Shown here one piece after another: positions 22,989 through 33,139 of a stretch of 64,000 nt of DNA. Location: positions 9,801,001 to 9,865,000 of the forward strand of contig OX621241.1 of assembly GCA_951640165.1 (NCBI GenBank). The letters run 5' to 3'. Numbering within the stretch: the first letter of the stretch is position 1; every line of letters starts with the position of its first letter. The position numbers were made by a program, and so were the translations under genes. The DNA comes from Pseudoips prasinana. Taxonomy: Eukaryota; Arthropoda; Insecta; Lepidoptera; Nolidae. A model generated the notes under the pieces. That model was given only the letters and a program-made list of their open reading frames with translations. It was not told the DNA's origin and searched no databases.

Positions 22989-23030
22989 ATCGTTAGTTTT
23001 TTGGGGAGATAGCCCCAAAAAACTAACGAT
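22989..23030. repeat. Perfect snap-back palindrome, 18-nt arms
   Basis: Arms 22989-23006 (ATCGTTAGTTTTTTGGGG) and 23013-23030 are exact complements around a 6-nt loop. There is no U run after it on either strand of the kind a terminator would need, and no gene ends here. Confidence 0.9.
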
Positions 23031-23070
23031 TTTGTTTTATATATATTTATATAACAAGGTACATTAATAA

Positions 23071-23369
23071 TCTATACATATAATAAAATAGTAGGAAAGT
23101 CAAAACTGTACATTGAATATTTTTTTAAAAGGATATTGGGGCCTGCCTGATCTACAATCGATATCGAACCCAAAAATAATTTGAATTTTTGTCGTTATGT
23201 CCGAGCTAAACTCAAAAAGTATTCCATGGATTTATTTCTAATTTTGCATGAATATTACTAAGAGGCCGGGTCAACATAAAGGGTACATATTATCACGCTA
23301 TCACCTACGGGGGAGGAGCTGTGATAATTTGTAAAGTTTAACGCGGGTAAAACCGCGGTGCACAGCTAG
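23071..23369 (+). mobile_element. Non-autonomous Helitron (TCTATACATATAATAAAA family)
   Basis: 5' TCTATACATATAATAAAA after A (23070); 3' hairpin GCGGGTAAAACCGC then GTGCACAGCTAG, with CTAG at 23366-23369 followed by T. Very similar to 30876-31196. 299 bp, no coding capacity. Confidence 0.85.
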
Positions 23370-24000
23370 TACAATATAAGTTGGTATTATCGAATATTTA
23401 TTAATCAGCTGAGTGCATTGGTTTACCCACAAGTTTAAACACATAAATCGATTAGTACTACTTTGAAACAATAAACAGATTTTATTAATTCTGCACACTA
23501 TTAAAAATCAATATTAGTTCAATGACAACAAAATTCTGCGTATTTCAGGCTATTCCTGAAATGCCACCGTGGATTGTGACCTAAATCCTAATAAATCGAT
23601 TGTTCTTAAGCAGAAGTTTCCCGTAAGTAAAACATGTAGTTAACAGTTAATATTCCTAATTATATACAATAAATTCGTAACTAATGGTATAATGTTAAGT
23701 TACTTATTTACAGAGTTAGTTACAAATTTGGTAATGGTAGGTAGTGCTACTGTCACGCGCCGGGCGGCGCGGTGTAGGTACCCATGATGTTACGTACGGC
23801 CGTGACCTGTGGCTTCTTTCTCCCTAGAAGGACGCTGGTCAGTCTAACTAGGCGTCGCGTCGCCCTCGCTGTCTCACCCGGTTTGTCTAGGCCGCCCGAC
23901 GGAGGAAGGAAAAGCTAATCGATCATCAGAAGATATGGCAAATCCGCCGCAGCCCAAATTGGCTACCCCTAATTGGGCCCGTTCTTTAACGGACGGATAA
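23370..24000. other. Intergenic with a GC-rich patch
   Basis: The portion 23750-23990 is GC-rich (CGCGCCGGGCGGCGCGG, then CTAGGCCGCCCGACGG) and ends exactly where a truncated SINE body starts. It may be an unrecognised repeat; no open frame is supported. Confidence 0.35.
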
Positions 24001-24002
24001 TA

Positions 24003-24095
24003 GAAACACAACTATTTGTGTGACCCAATAAATAGTTGTTCCGAGTCTAGGTGTAATTTGAATCTATTATTTGTTTGTAAAGTACTTTGCCCTAT
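24003..24095 (+). mobile_element. SINE body fragment
   Basis: ACAACTATTTGTGTGACCC, AAATAGTTGTTCC and the shortened GTGTAATTTGAATC followed by TATTTGTTTGTAAAGTA match the body of the SINE at 13046. The tRNA-like head is missing. Confidence 0.7.
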
Positions 24096-25125
24096 TGCGT
24101 TGACTTAAAAATAAGTGGGCCGAATGCATTGAATTTGGAACTATCAAAAGCGAATTTCAACCATTGGAGGGAGTAAGTGCCCCTATTTGTTACACCGTCT
24201 GAGAATCTTGCAACTGGAGATGGTTTGCCGTTTTGGAGTCCTCTTAATATACTTTGAACACAATTCAGCGTAGCAAGAAAAACAGGTTTACAGATTTACA
24301 TTCACAGATGAAACTAATCTGGCAGTGGCTTTCTGAGCAGTGAAACAAACCGAGTCCCACTTGATTTATGACTTGCTTACCCGTCAGGTGCTAAGGTACG
24401 CAAAAATTTAATTACAATAACATAGTGAATACAAAATAAATACAAAACAGTAGTGCGTAGGCCGGTTCTATGAGCACGTGTTAATATTTTTTTTAGTCGT
24501 AAAACCTGCTTACACTTGATTTGGACAAATAAATCTTAGCATAAATTGTAAGCCTTGCATGCATTTATACTTAATAAATCAGTGCCATTTTATTACACTT
24601 GTTCTCGTAGGTACCCGTTACTTAGTTAAACATATATGAAAGATGTGGTCTTTCTTATACTGTCATAATTTTATTTTATCGAATATTTTTATGGCCGTTT
24701 ATTGGTTTATCGATACATATGTGGTAAATATGGAAAACACTGGATGTGTCAAATTATTTTGATTAGTTTATGTTAAGTTTGAGATTGATTAGTTCTTAGC
24801 ATTATTTCATTTAACTGGACAAGTGAAGTAGTATCTTCAAAAAATATTATATTCAACTTTAATTTCATTAGAAGTACGCGGTAGTAATTTTATTAATTCC
24901 TTCAAATAAATCTATTAAATAGATATCTTATCCATTAATATTTAGTGGTTTTAAAGTTTCATTATCTCAAAATAACCGCTTAATCATTAGGTTTTAGAGT
25001 ACGTGATTGATAATTTAATACGATAAGCTAATTATGGAAAATGATTAGAGATACTATTTCTTAATAAGTTGGCTGTTGCAGGAATCACTTCTTAAGATAA
25101 AGAAGAAACTAAATAATTCGAAATA
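24096..25125. promoter_or_regulatory. Upstream region of the FABP-like gene
   Basis: About 1 kb without coding features. Two motifs stand out. TATCGATA at 24708-24715 equals the Drosophila DRE core. The 17-mer at 24736-24752 is repeated in opposite orientation upstream of the minus-strand exon at 21284. Both lie about 370-420 bp before the ATG. A transcription start and 5' UTR must lie in this interval but cannot be placed. Confidence 0.35.
24708..24715. promoter_or_regulatory. DRE-like element TATCGATA
   Basis: Exact 8-nt palindromic match to the DRE motif bound by DREF/BEAF-type factors in Drosophila core promoters. One 8-mer match is weak on its own; its position 28 bp from the shared 17-mer makes it more interesting. 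Confidence 0.3.
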
Positions 25126-25192
25126 ATGTCTATTGTGGGCAAATATCAGCACTATAAAAATGAAAATGTGGACGACTATTTCACAGCAGTTG
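25126..25192 (+). CDS. FABP-like protein, exon 1 of 4
   Basis: This gene encodes an intracellular lipid-binding protein of the fatty-acid-binding family, a cytosolic ten-strand beta barrel that carries fatty acids or retinoids. Exon 1 starts at ATG 25126 and codes 22 residues plus one base (MSIVGKYQHYKNENVDDYFT), ending at G before GTATGT. The pattern GKY, then acidic residues, then AVGVP across the junction is the N-terminal FABP signature in diverged form. The usual aromatic in the middle is histidine and the F/Y before the acidic residue is valine. Exons join in phase to exon 2 at 30057. The full product is 136 residues, the family's usual size, with three introns as usual for FABP genes. 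Confidence 0.85.
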
Positions 25193-26955
25193 GTATGTAC
25201 ATTTTAAAATAATAAAACTAATTTTTCCAAATTCAGTATATTACTATTTTTATCCTAATTTCCATGCCTTATCTAGATGAAAAGTATCTTGTTGTCTTAG
25301 TCAAATCATCACAGTCTGTTGTTTATTATCTAAAGGAAATCACTCCAAGAAAATGTTAATTGGACATATACTAATGAACACATGAAAAAAAATGTGGTTT
25401 AATTGAGGTTATATACTACAGTGTTGTATGCAGAAAATATGAAAATTTTCACCATAATTTGTAACCTCTCATTTTTTAAGCATTTTCTAAAGGTATGATA
25501 GCTTTTCTTACAACTGCTACATAAAACAGGGTTTACTCAGTTGACTCTAAAATTTTGTTGCTAAGAAATCTTTGAATTACAACCACTAAATACTCTTGCC
25601 TTTTCTAAATCTATGTTCATACAAATGTTGAAGGGCTATCACTACATAGTTTTACACAGTATTTATTTGTATGTATTGCACAGTGTGTATTTATCTACTA
25701 TTGAGTCTAAAATGCATGTGATTTAAGATTTTTACTTATGATTCACTTAATTTTTATGTTTCTGTAGACTTAAAATGCCATTTCCTTTAAAAAATCGTAT
25801 TAAAATATATATGTATTTGTAATTGTGTGTCATTGAAGACATGATCATGCTTCGTGTGGCTAGTGTGCTCCCAGAGATTGGCATAAGGTCCTATGTTTAC
25901 AATTGGTAGGTATATTTTCTGCCATGTTTTTAGAAAACAAAGCTGATGGATAACACCTACATAATCTGAGAGGGTAGCAAGGGAATCCTAAATTTGAATT
26001 GCCAGTGTGTGTAGTTTGTAGCTCAATAGGAGAGCCTACCCTGGCTTAGTATAGGTTTTTAAGATTGCTAATAAAGCTATGAAACTAAAATTTAATAATT
26101 CTTTGTTTGTTAATATTTTTAGTCAAAATATTTTCAGATTTTTTTACTATTTTGTTTGGTGTCCTAATATTATCTACAACTCGTACTAATGTTATATTCT
26201 TTTGAGTTCAATCAATTATGTGTAATTTGCACAATATTCCAACAATTTTTTAATGGTTCTATTTTTATCTGATATACCATGTAATATTTTATCTGTCCAT
26301 TGAGATTATGTTCAAGTTGCTTTTTAAACATGAACATGCATATTTTGAGCACATTTTTAATACATCCACTTTTTTTTGGCAAGCTCCATGACTATAGTTG
26401 ATATAATTATACTCTCCAAGCTTGCCAAAAAGTACAAGTTCTTTGTTTCTAAATATAGCTTATTAGGCCCTAATACTGCTATAAAAATATTATTTTTCAA
26501 ATGTGCTACTTATGACATGTTATTCTGTCTAAACTTTAAATGAATTGATATGAAATTTGGGAAAAGGACAAAGAAAATGGGTTTTCTTGTTTCTTAACCC
26601 AAATTGAATAACTTCCATACAAAAGCGCATGTCTGTTTTATATATTTAGGGTTTGAATTCCTTTATAAAAGTCTTCCAACCATCTAAATCTTTTGTTAGC
26701 ATCATACTTACTGCATAAATTAACTTTCTGAAACTTTGAAAGCTTAGATTTATCCTTGAGCGAACAATGCAAATAGATATTTCTATGTTCCAAATTTCAA
26801 AAAAGTCAATGTTTGATATATACTCCTTAAGCTTGATTTGACGATGACTTGATTTTCCAAATTTTTGTTCTGTATCTGTGAACTGTGTTTATTGCATAAA
26901 AGCTTCCTGTTTTTACAGGTATCATTTATTAAATAAACACAAATATATATTGTAA

Positions 26956-27133
26956 CTGGCGCTGGCCAGCCTGACCAGCCTTAAACTTTATAAATTATAG
27001 CCAGCCCATGTGTTAATCCAGGGCGTCAACTAAGTCCTTATCAAATTTTCTTAAAATCACTTCAGCCATTTAGACTTAAATAAGTAACAAACATACACAC
27101 TCACAAACTTTCGCCTTTATAATATTTGTAGGA
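26956..27133 (-). mobile_element. Non-autonomous Helitron, antisense, decayed 3' end
   Basis: Reverse complement starts TCCTACAAATATTATAAAGG and GCGAAAGTTTGTGAGTGTGT, as in the lepidopteran ATATTATAAAGGCGAAAG Helitron group. The expected CTAG end reads CCAG, so the terminus is mutated. Confidence 0.6.
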
Positions 27134-28229
27134 TTAACTTGATTGTAACAAGATTTGTATCATGATCTCACAAAACATTCGACCCATAATGCAGTACATT
27201 AGGTGTATTTCATAAATTATTTTGCCCTACAAATCCTTTTTTTATAGTTCTAAATCACAACATCTGTGAGTGTCATACAAAATGAAAAGATCCGCTAAAA
27301 TTATTATCTTTTTTAGTTCACTTTCTACATTATAAAAGTTTTTATAGAACTTTGTGTTTTAAGTCTCACTTGACATGAATATGCATGTCTCTCACTAATA
27401 GCTGTCTGTTTTATTATATATTTAAAAATGTGCTATTAATGTAAATTTGTATTTTTAAAACTTTAAATGTTATACTTTTTTATTTAATAACTTAATCTAC
27501 TTAATTTAAAGTTTTTGGCTTTTATACAAACTATATAATATAACGGCATAACTAAAATATAGCCTACATGTACAGAACCAGCGACTATATTTATGATGAT
27601 GATAAAGATGTCGATTATCCCGAGTTAATTAATGTTTGTTGAATACAATACACGATAATCAACATTTCTCTTTATCTTGCTATAAAAGAGTTCCTAGTGA
27701 TCTTCTGGTTACTTTTAAAGTCATTATAAAAGGCAATAAATATTGCCATTCCATCGCACCTGAATTATTTTCTTTTCTTTTAAGCTACATATCATTAACG
27801 TCAGGTAAATCTGAACTAATATTATACCGAGAAACAATTATATTTTTAATAGGTTTGCGTTGTAATGGACTAAATAGTAAACTGATTAAAAAATTCTGTC
27901 ACCAATCGTGGGCTACATTATCAGCGATTATCATAGCATATTTTTATTTTCAAAAAGTTGGAGATTTTAGATAATTACAATAATGTAACCCAAGGTACCT
28001 AGCAAATTTATGCCATATGTCATTCTCGTAAAGTACTAATTTATCTACCCATGTGAAGTGTGAAGCCGAAAAGATAGTTAGTTAGTTGTTGTTCACAGCA
28101 TCGTCAACTATTTAATTGTAGTAACAATTTCATGTTTAAGTTTATTAATATGATTCTCACAGTGTGCCGATACTTCAGCGAATAATTTTTCCTCCACTAA
28201 AAAAAGTTGATACATCTTAAACTATGTAC

Positions 28230-28610
28230 CGCGAGTGTCGCGCCGAAGGACACGGTTTCCTCTACCCATGTTTACCATACTTCACCTTTGTGTCACACAT
28301 AAATAGTAGCTCTGAGGCTGAGATCTATAGAGCGTACTTAGACTTTGCTCAAACTTTACTTACGTAAAACTTTGCTAAGTGTATGCTAAGCTTATACCTA
28401 CTTTGATTTGGTATTTTTAAGTTAAGATTATGCTTAGCATAAGCTAAGATAGACAAACTCAAAACACCAATTGTAATTTCGTTACATGCATTAACTTCTG
28501 TCTAAGTAAAGTCTGAGCAAAGTCTAAGTACACTCTATAGATCTCAGCCTGAGTCTGGTTATGCTTTGCGTTCTTGAAGAGTAGGGCGGGCGCTGTCGCC
28601 GCGTCGTCTA
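28230..28610 (+). mobile_element. SINE copy interrupted by a MITE
   Basis: Left part 28230-28316 (with TGTGTCACACATAAATAGTA, GCTCTGAG) and right part 28549-28610 (CTGAGTCTGGTTATGC, GGGCGGGCGCTGTCGCC) match consecutive pieces of the SINE at 3239 and 13046. The MITE between them (28317-28548) sits where the family sequence reads TCCTGAGTCTGG. Confidence 0.65.
28317..28548. mobile_element. MITE with about 44-bp inverted repeats
   Basis: Left terminus 28317-28360 starts GCTGAGATCTATAGAGCG; right terminus 28505-28548 is its reverse complement with two mismatches. CTGAG occurs on both sides (28312-28316 and 28549-28553), a candidate 5-bp target duplication. 232 bp, no coding capacity; the superfamily is not decided. 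Confidence 0.8.
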
Positions 28611-29602
28611 CTTTAAAATGATCAAAACTAAAACTGTCTGGCTAATGCAGACACGCATCCCATAGATTTTTTTTATGTGTGCGGACAACCAGATTGTGAA
28701 TAAAATATCAGACTTTTGTAATTAACAAATTTAAATACTTATAAATCGCGTATTGAGCCCCAGTCCTCCTGGCCACTCCAGAAGGATTGTGCTGCTTAAA
28801 CACCAACGAGGTGACTATTTTAATCAGTTTTCTTTTAGTTGAAACATTTGTTTCAAATTATGAAATGAATGATTGGACCAAACCACACGGAACTTTTAGG
28901 TATGTAACAAATAATAATATAAACTTCGTTATCTACATTTATGTTGATTACACCTGACCTTGAAGTCAATTACTCAGTCAACTTATGTTTATTTAACAAA
29001 ATATTTCAGTCGTTTAGTTTGAACGAATAAGAAATTTGGCAAAATTTCCCCAAGGTCCATTCGTCCCAATGAATCCTAATTAATGTTTATTTCAAACCCT
29101 ATATGTATTGTCAGCTGCAGTAGATACTATTATTCAGTTATAAGCTAATCGTCGCCTATTTTGCTTCGCCATTTTTTTAATATCTTTAGCAATCTTAAAA
29201 TGTTTGGTCTAGTATTCGCTTAAAGAAAAAATTCTACAGATATAATTTTTGTGAGACTTCGTGTTATCGAAGCCGAAAAATCTGAATTAGTTATTACATA
29301 CGGGTAGGTACTGCTGATTGTACGTCGGCGTAGTTAGTCAAATAATTTTTAATACCTATGTATTTATTTTCATAAAGTTAACATTAAATATTGTCATATT
29401 CATGTGAAATTCACATGACTTTTGTGTGTTCATCGTTTGCCCTTTAGTTTATTTTGCCCCATTGGAGAGTGATGTATCATTTTACGTCTCTAACCTCAGT
29501 TAATTACGGAATTTTAGTTAGAGGGCATATGTCACAGATGGCTAGGCAGTCGGCTATATGTACAGTTCGTGCCACAGATTGAAAGTGTACAGCTAATCTA
29601 TA

Positions 29603-29913
29603 TCTATACAAATAAATAAAATTGAAGTGTCTGTTTGTAATATTGAAATAACCGATTTTTACTACATGTATATGGATATATATATGGTACATACTCTAAA
29701 ATATTTTTTTTACAATTTTTGTCTTTCTGTCTGTCTGTTTGTTCCCGCTAATCTCCGAAATGGCTGGACTGATTTTGATGGGACTTTTATTGGCAGGTAG
29801 CTGATGTAATAAGGAGTAACTTAGGCTACTTTTATTTTAGAAAAATCTTTTATTTTTGAACAAAATACATAATAAACTAATTAACACGCGGACGAAGTCG
29901 CGGGCACAGGTAG
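29603..29913 (+). mobile_element. Non-autonomous Helitron
   Basis: Starts TCTATACAAATAAATAAAAT; ends GACGAAGTCGCGGGCACAGG then TAG and T, the end shared with 55392 and 1924 but with CTAG mutated to GTAG. It contains TCTG repeats at 29720-29742. An alternative 5' end is 29597. Confidence 0.65.
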
Positions 29914-30056
29914 TTTGTTATAAAAAACTTGCACGTCGCCGCGTCGTTACCGTCCGGCAATCAGCTCAATTATATTAATTAAAAATTAGTTATCACATAA
30001 ATCACACAAATGTACACCTCTGTAGAAAATGATTTTATACTTATTATTGTTCACAG

Positions 30057-30226
30057 GAGTTCCATTTATGGGACGAAAAATGATGTCGATGTCATCTCCT
30101 TCAATGGAGATCACTAAGGCTGGTGAAGATTTCACAATCAAAAATGTTTCATTACTGCGGACCGTTGAAATGAAATTCAAGCTTGGAGAGGAATACGATG
30201 AACACATGCCCAACACAACTATCAAA
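30057..30226 (+). CDS. FABP-like protein, exon 2 of 4
   Basis: Two bases complete the glycine split from exon 1, then 56 codons follow up to AAA before GTAAGC. Visible are GRKMMSMSSPSMEI, EDFTIKNVSLLRTVEMKF and KLGEEYDEHMPNTTIK. The last two are the central FABP strands: the pattern T.K..S...T.E..FKLGEE.DE is well conserved in the family. The exon joins exon 3 in phase 0. Open frames reading upstream of 30057 in the same frame run into intron sequence and are not part of the protein. Confidence 0.9.
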
Positions 30227-30257
30227 GTAAGCATCGATTTTATCGAACTAAATTAAA

Positions 30258-30592
30258 AAAAACCGCCCAATTGCGAGTCCGACTTGCGCACGAAGGGTTC
30301 CGTACTATTATCTATAAAAACGAGCAAAAAAGTCACGTTTGTTGTATGGGGGCTCCCATACAACAAACGTGACTTTTTTGCTCGTTTTTATATATTTATT
30401 TTATTTTGTAATTTTAGTATTTGTTGTTATAGGCAACAGAAATACAACATCTGTGAAATTTTCAACTGTGTAACTATCACGGTTCATGAGATACAATCTG
30501 GTGACAGACGGACAAACAGACAGACAGACAGCGAAGTCTTAGTAATAGGGACCCGTTTTACCCTTTGGGTAAGGAACCCTAAAATACGAATA
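30258..30592. repeat. Dispersed repeat of the GGTTCCGTA...GGAACCCTAAAA type
   Basis: Starts GCGAGTCCGACTTGCGCACG, passes GGTTCATGAGATACAATCTG and a GACAGACG run, and ends TTACCCTTTGGGTAAGGAAC. This is a very common repeat in lepidopteran genomes. A short piece (GGGTTCCG... CGGAACCCTAAAAAATGG) is at 35178-35221, and GGTCGGAACTCTTGATGGGC with GTCCGACTCAGCCG near 45640 looks like another. It is interrupted by the palindrome at 30313-30392. Confidence 0.6.
30313..30392. repeat. Perfect snap-back palindrome, 38-nt arms
   Basis: Arms 30313-30350 and 30355-30392 are exact complements around the 4-nt loop GGCT. It is the longest of the seven in the window. It lies inside the dispersed repeat at 30258-30592; from memory, other copies of that repeat lack the second arm. 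Confidence 0.95.
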
Positions 30593-30875
30593 TAAAGTGA
30601 TAATACTTAGTATTAAAGTCTCCGCGACAAATCAATAGCCCATCAGAAAGCAGATTAATAATAATTACGCTAAAATAACACTAACTTAAAATTAAAACAA
30701 TTTCTTCTATTGCATCCCCCATTATAATCGTAATCTTGGTTTTGTTGAGTTGGTCCTGTAGGTCTAGTAGTTAGTGACCGTGACTGCTAAGCCTGAGGTC
30801 TTCAGTTCGAGCCCCGCTCAGGACAGATCTTTGTGTGATGAAACGGTTATTTGTTCTGTGCCTGGGTGGAATTTA

Positions 30876-31196
30876 TCTATACATATAATAAAATCGTAGG
30901 AAAGTCAAAACTGTACATTGAATATTTTTTTAAAAGGATACATTGGTCGTGATCTACATTCGATATCGAAGACAAAAATATAGTTTTTAGAATTTTTGTC
31001 TGTTTATCTGTTTGTCTGTATGTATGTCCGAGCTAAACTCAAAAAGTACTGCATAGATTTACTTTAAATTTTACATGAATATTACTAAGAGGTCGGGTCA
31101 ACATATAGGCTACATATTATCACGCTATTATCTACGGGGGAGGAGCTGTGATAATATATAAAATTTAACGCGGGTAAAACCGCGGGGCACAGCTAG
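30876..31196 (+). mobile_element. Non-autonomous Helitron inside SINE
   Basis: A (30875), then TCTATACATATAATAAAA; ends GCGGGTAAAACCGC, GGGGCACAGCTAG with CTAG at 31193-31196, then T. It has close kinship with 23071-23369 over the whole length. Confidence 0.85.
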
Positions 31197-31257
31197 TCTA
31201 TAATATGTATGTATTAGAAATATATAATAATGTTTAGGCTGGTTGCTATAGTACAGG

Positions 31258-31369
31258 ATTTTTCTAATAAAATTGGCTACATAAGTCACATGCGAGCACA
31301 CGAACGTCAGCTACAGTAGAAGAAGAAGCGGTCGCCGTGGCCGAAATCGGCCGGTACCACATCATCATC
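31258..31369. repeat. GGCCGATTTCGGCC-family repeat inside SINE
   Basis: Reverse complement of part of 4760-4900 (GTGACTTATGTA, GTTCGTGTGCTCGCATGTG and CACGGCGACCGCTTCTTCT are shared). Ends in CATCATCATC. Confidence 0.6.
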
Positions 31370-31434
31370 ATAGTACAGGCTCTGCCTAGTTTAGGATCAG
31401 ATGGTAGTGTGTTGCCCACGATATTTATAACGTA

Positions 31435-31702
31435 CTAGCGGCCCGGTACGTGCTTCGCTTCGTATAAGGCATAGTAGTAAAAAAAATATTATTAATTTCA
31501 TTTATTCAAACAAAAACATATTTTAAGTTGCTAAAAGATGTTGATTTTACACTTTTTCAAGCCTTTTTGAAATATTATTTTAATCTACGTACAAACCTTC
31601 CCTGGACTTCCACGAATAATTCAAGACCAAAATTAGCCAAATCGGTAAAGGCGTTGTTGAGTTATAACATTACAACGAAAAGTGGCATTGATTTTTATAT
31701 AT
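31435..31702 (-). mobile_element. Non-autonomous Helitron, antisense
   Basis: Same family as 17906-18175 in reverse: CTAG at 31435-31438 begins ACTAGCGGCCCGGTACG; the other end reads TGGCATTGATTTTTATATAT. The 5' TC is mutated. The 60-codon plus frame at 31528-31710 is a shadow. Confidence 0.75.
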
Positions 31703-32025
31703 ATTTATAACGTATTATAATCGTGACATAATTGATGTTGCAGATAGGATCTATGCTTCATCTAATGATTAAGTTGTTTAAGTTAATATCTGTACCTAGA
31801 ACATAGATTGCGATAAAAATTCGTACTTCTTGTAACAAAACCAAATTCTTATAACTTGATCTTCCAACTTGGTAAAATATCACGTGGTCAGGCGAAGTAA
31901 TTAAAATATTTAAAAGAACTTATCTGCCGCTTTTTTGACCCTGTGTTAACCAAAAGATAAGTTCTTATCATAACCCTGTTGTTAATATTTTCAAAATTAT
32001 CAACAATAGTTTGGCGTTTTTTCAG

Positions 32026-32136
32026 AGCGTGACAACTCTTATCAATGATAATGAAATGGAAACTAAGTCAATCATCCCAGAAACTGGTATCAAATGCGGT
32101 CGACACTACTTTTTTAAAGATGACGAGTGCATAATT
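32026..32136 (+). CDS. FABP-like protein, exon 3 of 4
   Basis: 37 codons from after TTTTTTCAG to ATT before GTAAGT: SVTTLINDNEMETKSI, then GRHYFFKDDECII. This is the family's strand region with KS.VTL followed by the D.EC..T turn. Phase 0 on both sides. The frame continuing past 32136 is intronic. Confidence 0.9.
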
Positions 32137-33076
32137 GTAAGTATTGTTTTGTTCTTTCGAATCCCTCCTGTCATCGTTCGGAAGGTAGATGTTGGATCTT
32201 CTCTTTGACTATATTGTTTGATCTTCTAAGTGGATGGTATTATTGACGGGAAATTGGAGCGTTGAGTGGATCCAGAAAGCAAAGGGCTACGTACGTTGCC
32301 TCAAAATTTTTGGGACGTTAATTTGGCCAGCATTAGCAGATGCAACCTCTGTCGTATTTCAGTTCAGTTCTTCAAGTTGATCTAGTGATTCAGTTATATA
32401 GGTTATTCTAATGATTCTTATCATTAAGTTAACATAGAACACATACAATGAACTAGACGTTTGAAGAATAAACTGTTAGAAATTAGATATATAATAGTAA
32501 TAGTATAATAATAGTAATGGCTCCCCTCTAATATGGGATCATCTGGGGGTCTATATGTACGGTAGTATTTGCGTTATAAAACTTCTGTTTGATATATCGC
32601 AGTTATTATATTGTTAAAATTGACGCAAAATCTAGGTATAATAGATATAAGTTTATATATACCTAACTATTATGATTTAGGTCTCGAATCATCAAAGATT
32701 AACTTTTATCTGTTTCACTTGTCTGCCACACTCATTTATTAGGTAACTTGGAATTGATAATATTAGATATTCTTATTAACCAACCAACCAACTGCACTTT
32801 ATTGTAAGAACGACAAATCCGCAACCTCTTAAGGTGCCCAGGTCCAATCTCTACTCCCCGACAAACTTGAACTATGAGATCATAATATTCAAGATCAAGT
32901 TAAAGTGTAAAGAAAGACTCCAAAAACCTGCTAAGCCGCTTGAAAATGTACATTACAAATGGGCCTAAGAATAAAGTCTGCAAATACCATTCTACATACT
33001 TTAGATTATATATCCCACGAAGTCTTTATAGAGAGCATATTTTCATAAATATAAAAAACAAATTCTTGTGTTGCAG
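32137..33076 (+). other. FABP-like gene intron 3
   Basis: 0.94 kb, GTAAGT to TTGCAG. No repeat or open frame recognised. Confidence 0.75.
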
Positions 33077-33139
33077 ACCCTGACCCACGAGAAGGCGGCC
33101 ACTCCAGCAAAACGCTACTTCCGCAGAGTCAACAAATAA
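33077..33139 (+). CDS. FABP-like protein, exon 4 of 4
   Basis: 20 codons and TAA: TLTHEKAATPAKRYFRRVNK. The terminal strand in FABPs carries an Arg-x-Tyr pair that binds the ligand carboxylate; here the corresponding string is KRYFR, so the arginine position looks like lysine (K-R-Y) or is shifted by one. Ligand type therefore cannot be predicted. A likely poly(A) signal is the ATTAAA near 33274. Confidence 0.9.
   Translation, partial: TLTHEKAATPAKRYFRRVNK

Larger units (their letters stand above)
25193..30056 (+). other. FABP-like gene intron 1
   Basis: 4.86-kb intron with GT (GTATGT) and AG (TTCACAG) borders. It contains a minus-strand Helitron (26956-27133), a SINE split by a MITE (28230-28610) and a Helitron (29603-29913). 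A 112-codon frame at 27636-27974 starts at TTG and shows no known family. The rest is AT-rich DNA with nothing recognised. Confidence 0.75.
30749..31433 (+). mobile_element. tRNA-derived SINE with two nested insertions
   Basis: tRNA-like head GGTCTAGTAGTTAGTGACC and B box AGTTCGAGCCCC (about 30804). The body is GATCTTTGTGTGATGAAAC, interrupted at 30876 by a Helitron (to 31196), resuming as ATATGTATGTATTAG. It is interrupted again at about 31258-31369 by a GGCCGATTTCGGCC-family repeat, then ends TAGTACAGGCTCTGCCTAG and TTTAGGATCAGATGG. Confidence 0.7.
30227..32025 (+). other. FABP-like gene intron 2
   Basis: 1.8 kb, GTAAGC to TTTTTTCAG. Almost all of its first 1.5 kb is mobile: a GGAACCCTAAAA-type repeat with a snap-back (30258-30590), a SINE (30749-31433) with two insertions, and a minus-strand Helitron (31435-31702). 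The last 300 bp show nothing recognised. Confidence 0.75.

Noticed and set aside
22989..23030. Hairpin as transcription terminator
   Set aside because: Eukaryotic context, no gene ending there, and similar palindromes lie inside coding remnants.
27636..27974. Gene nested in FABP intron 1
   Set aside because: Starts at TTG, no recognised family, AT-rich codon content like the intron.
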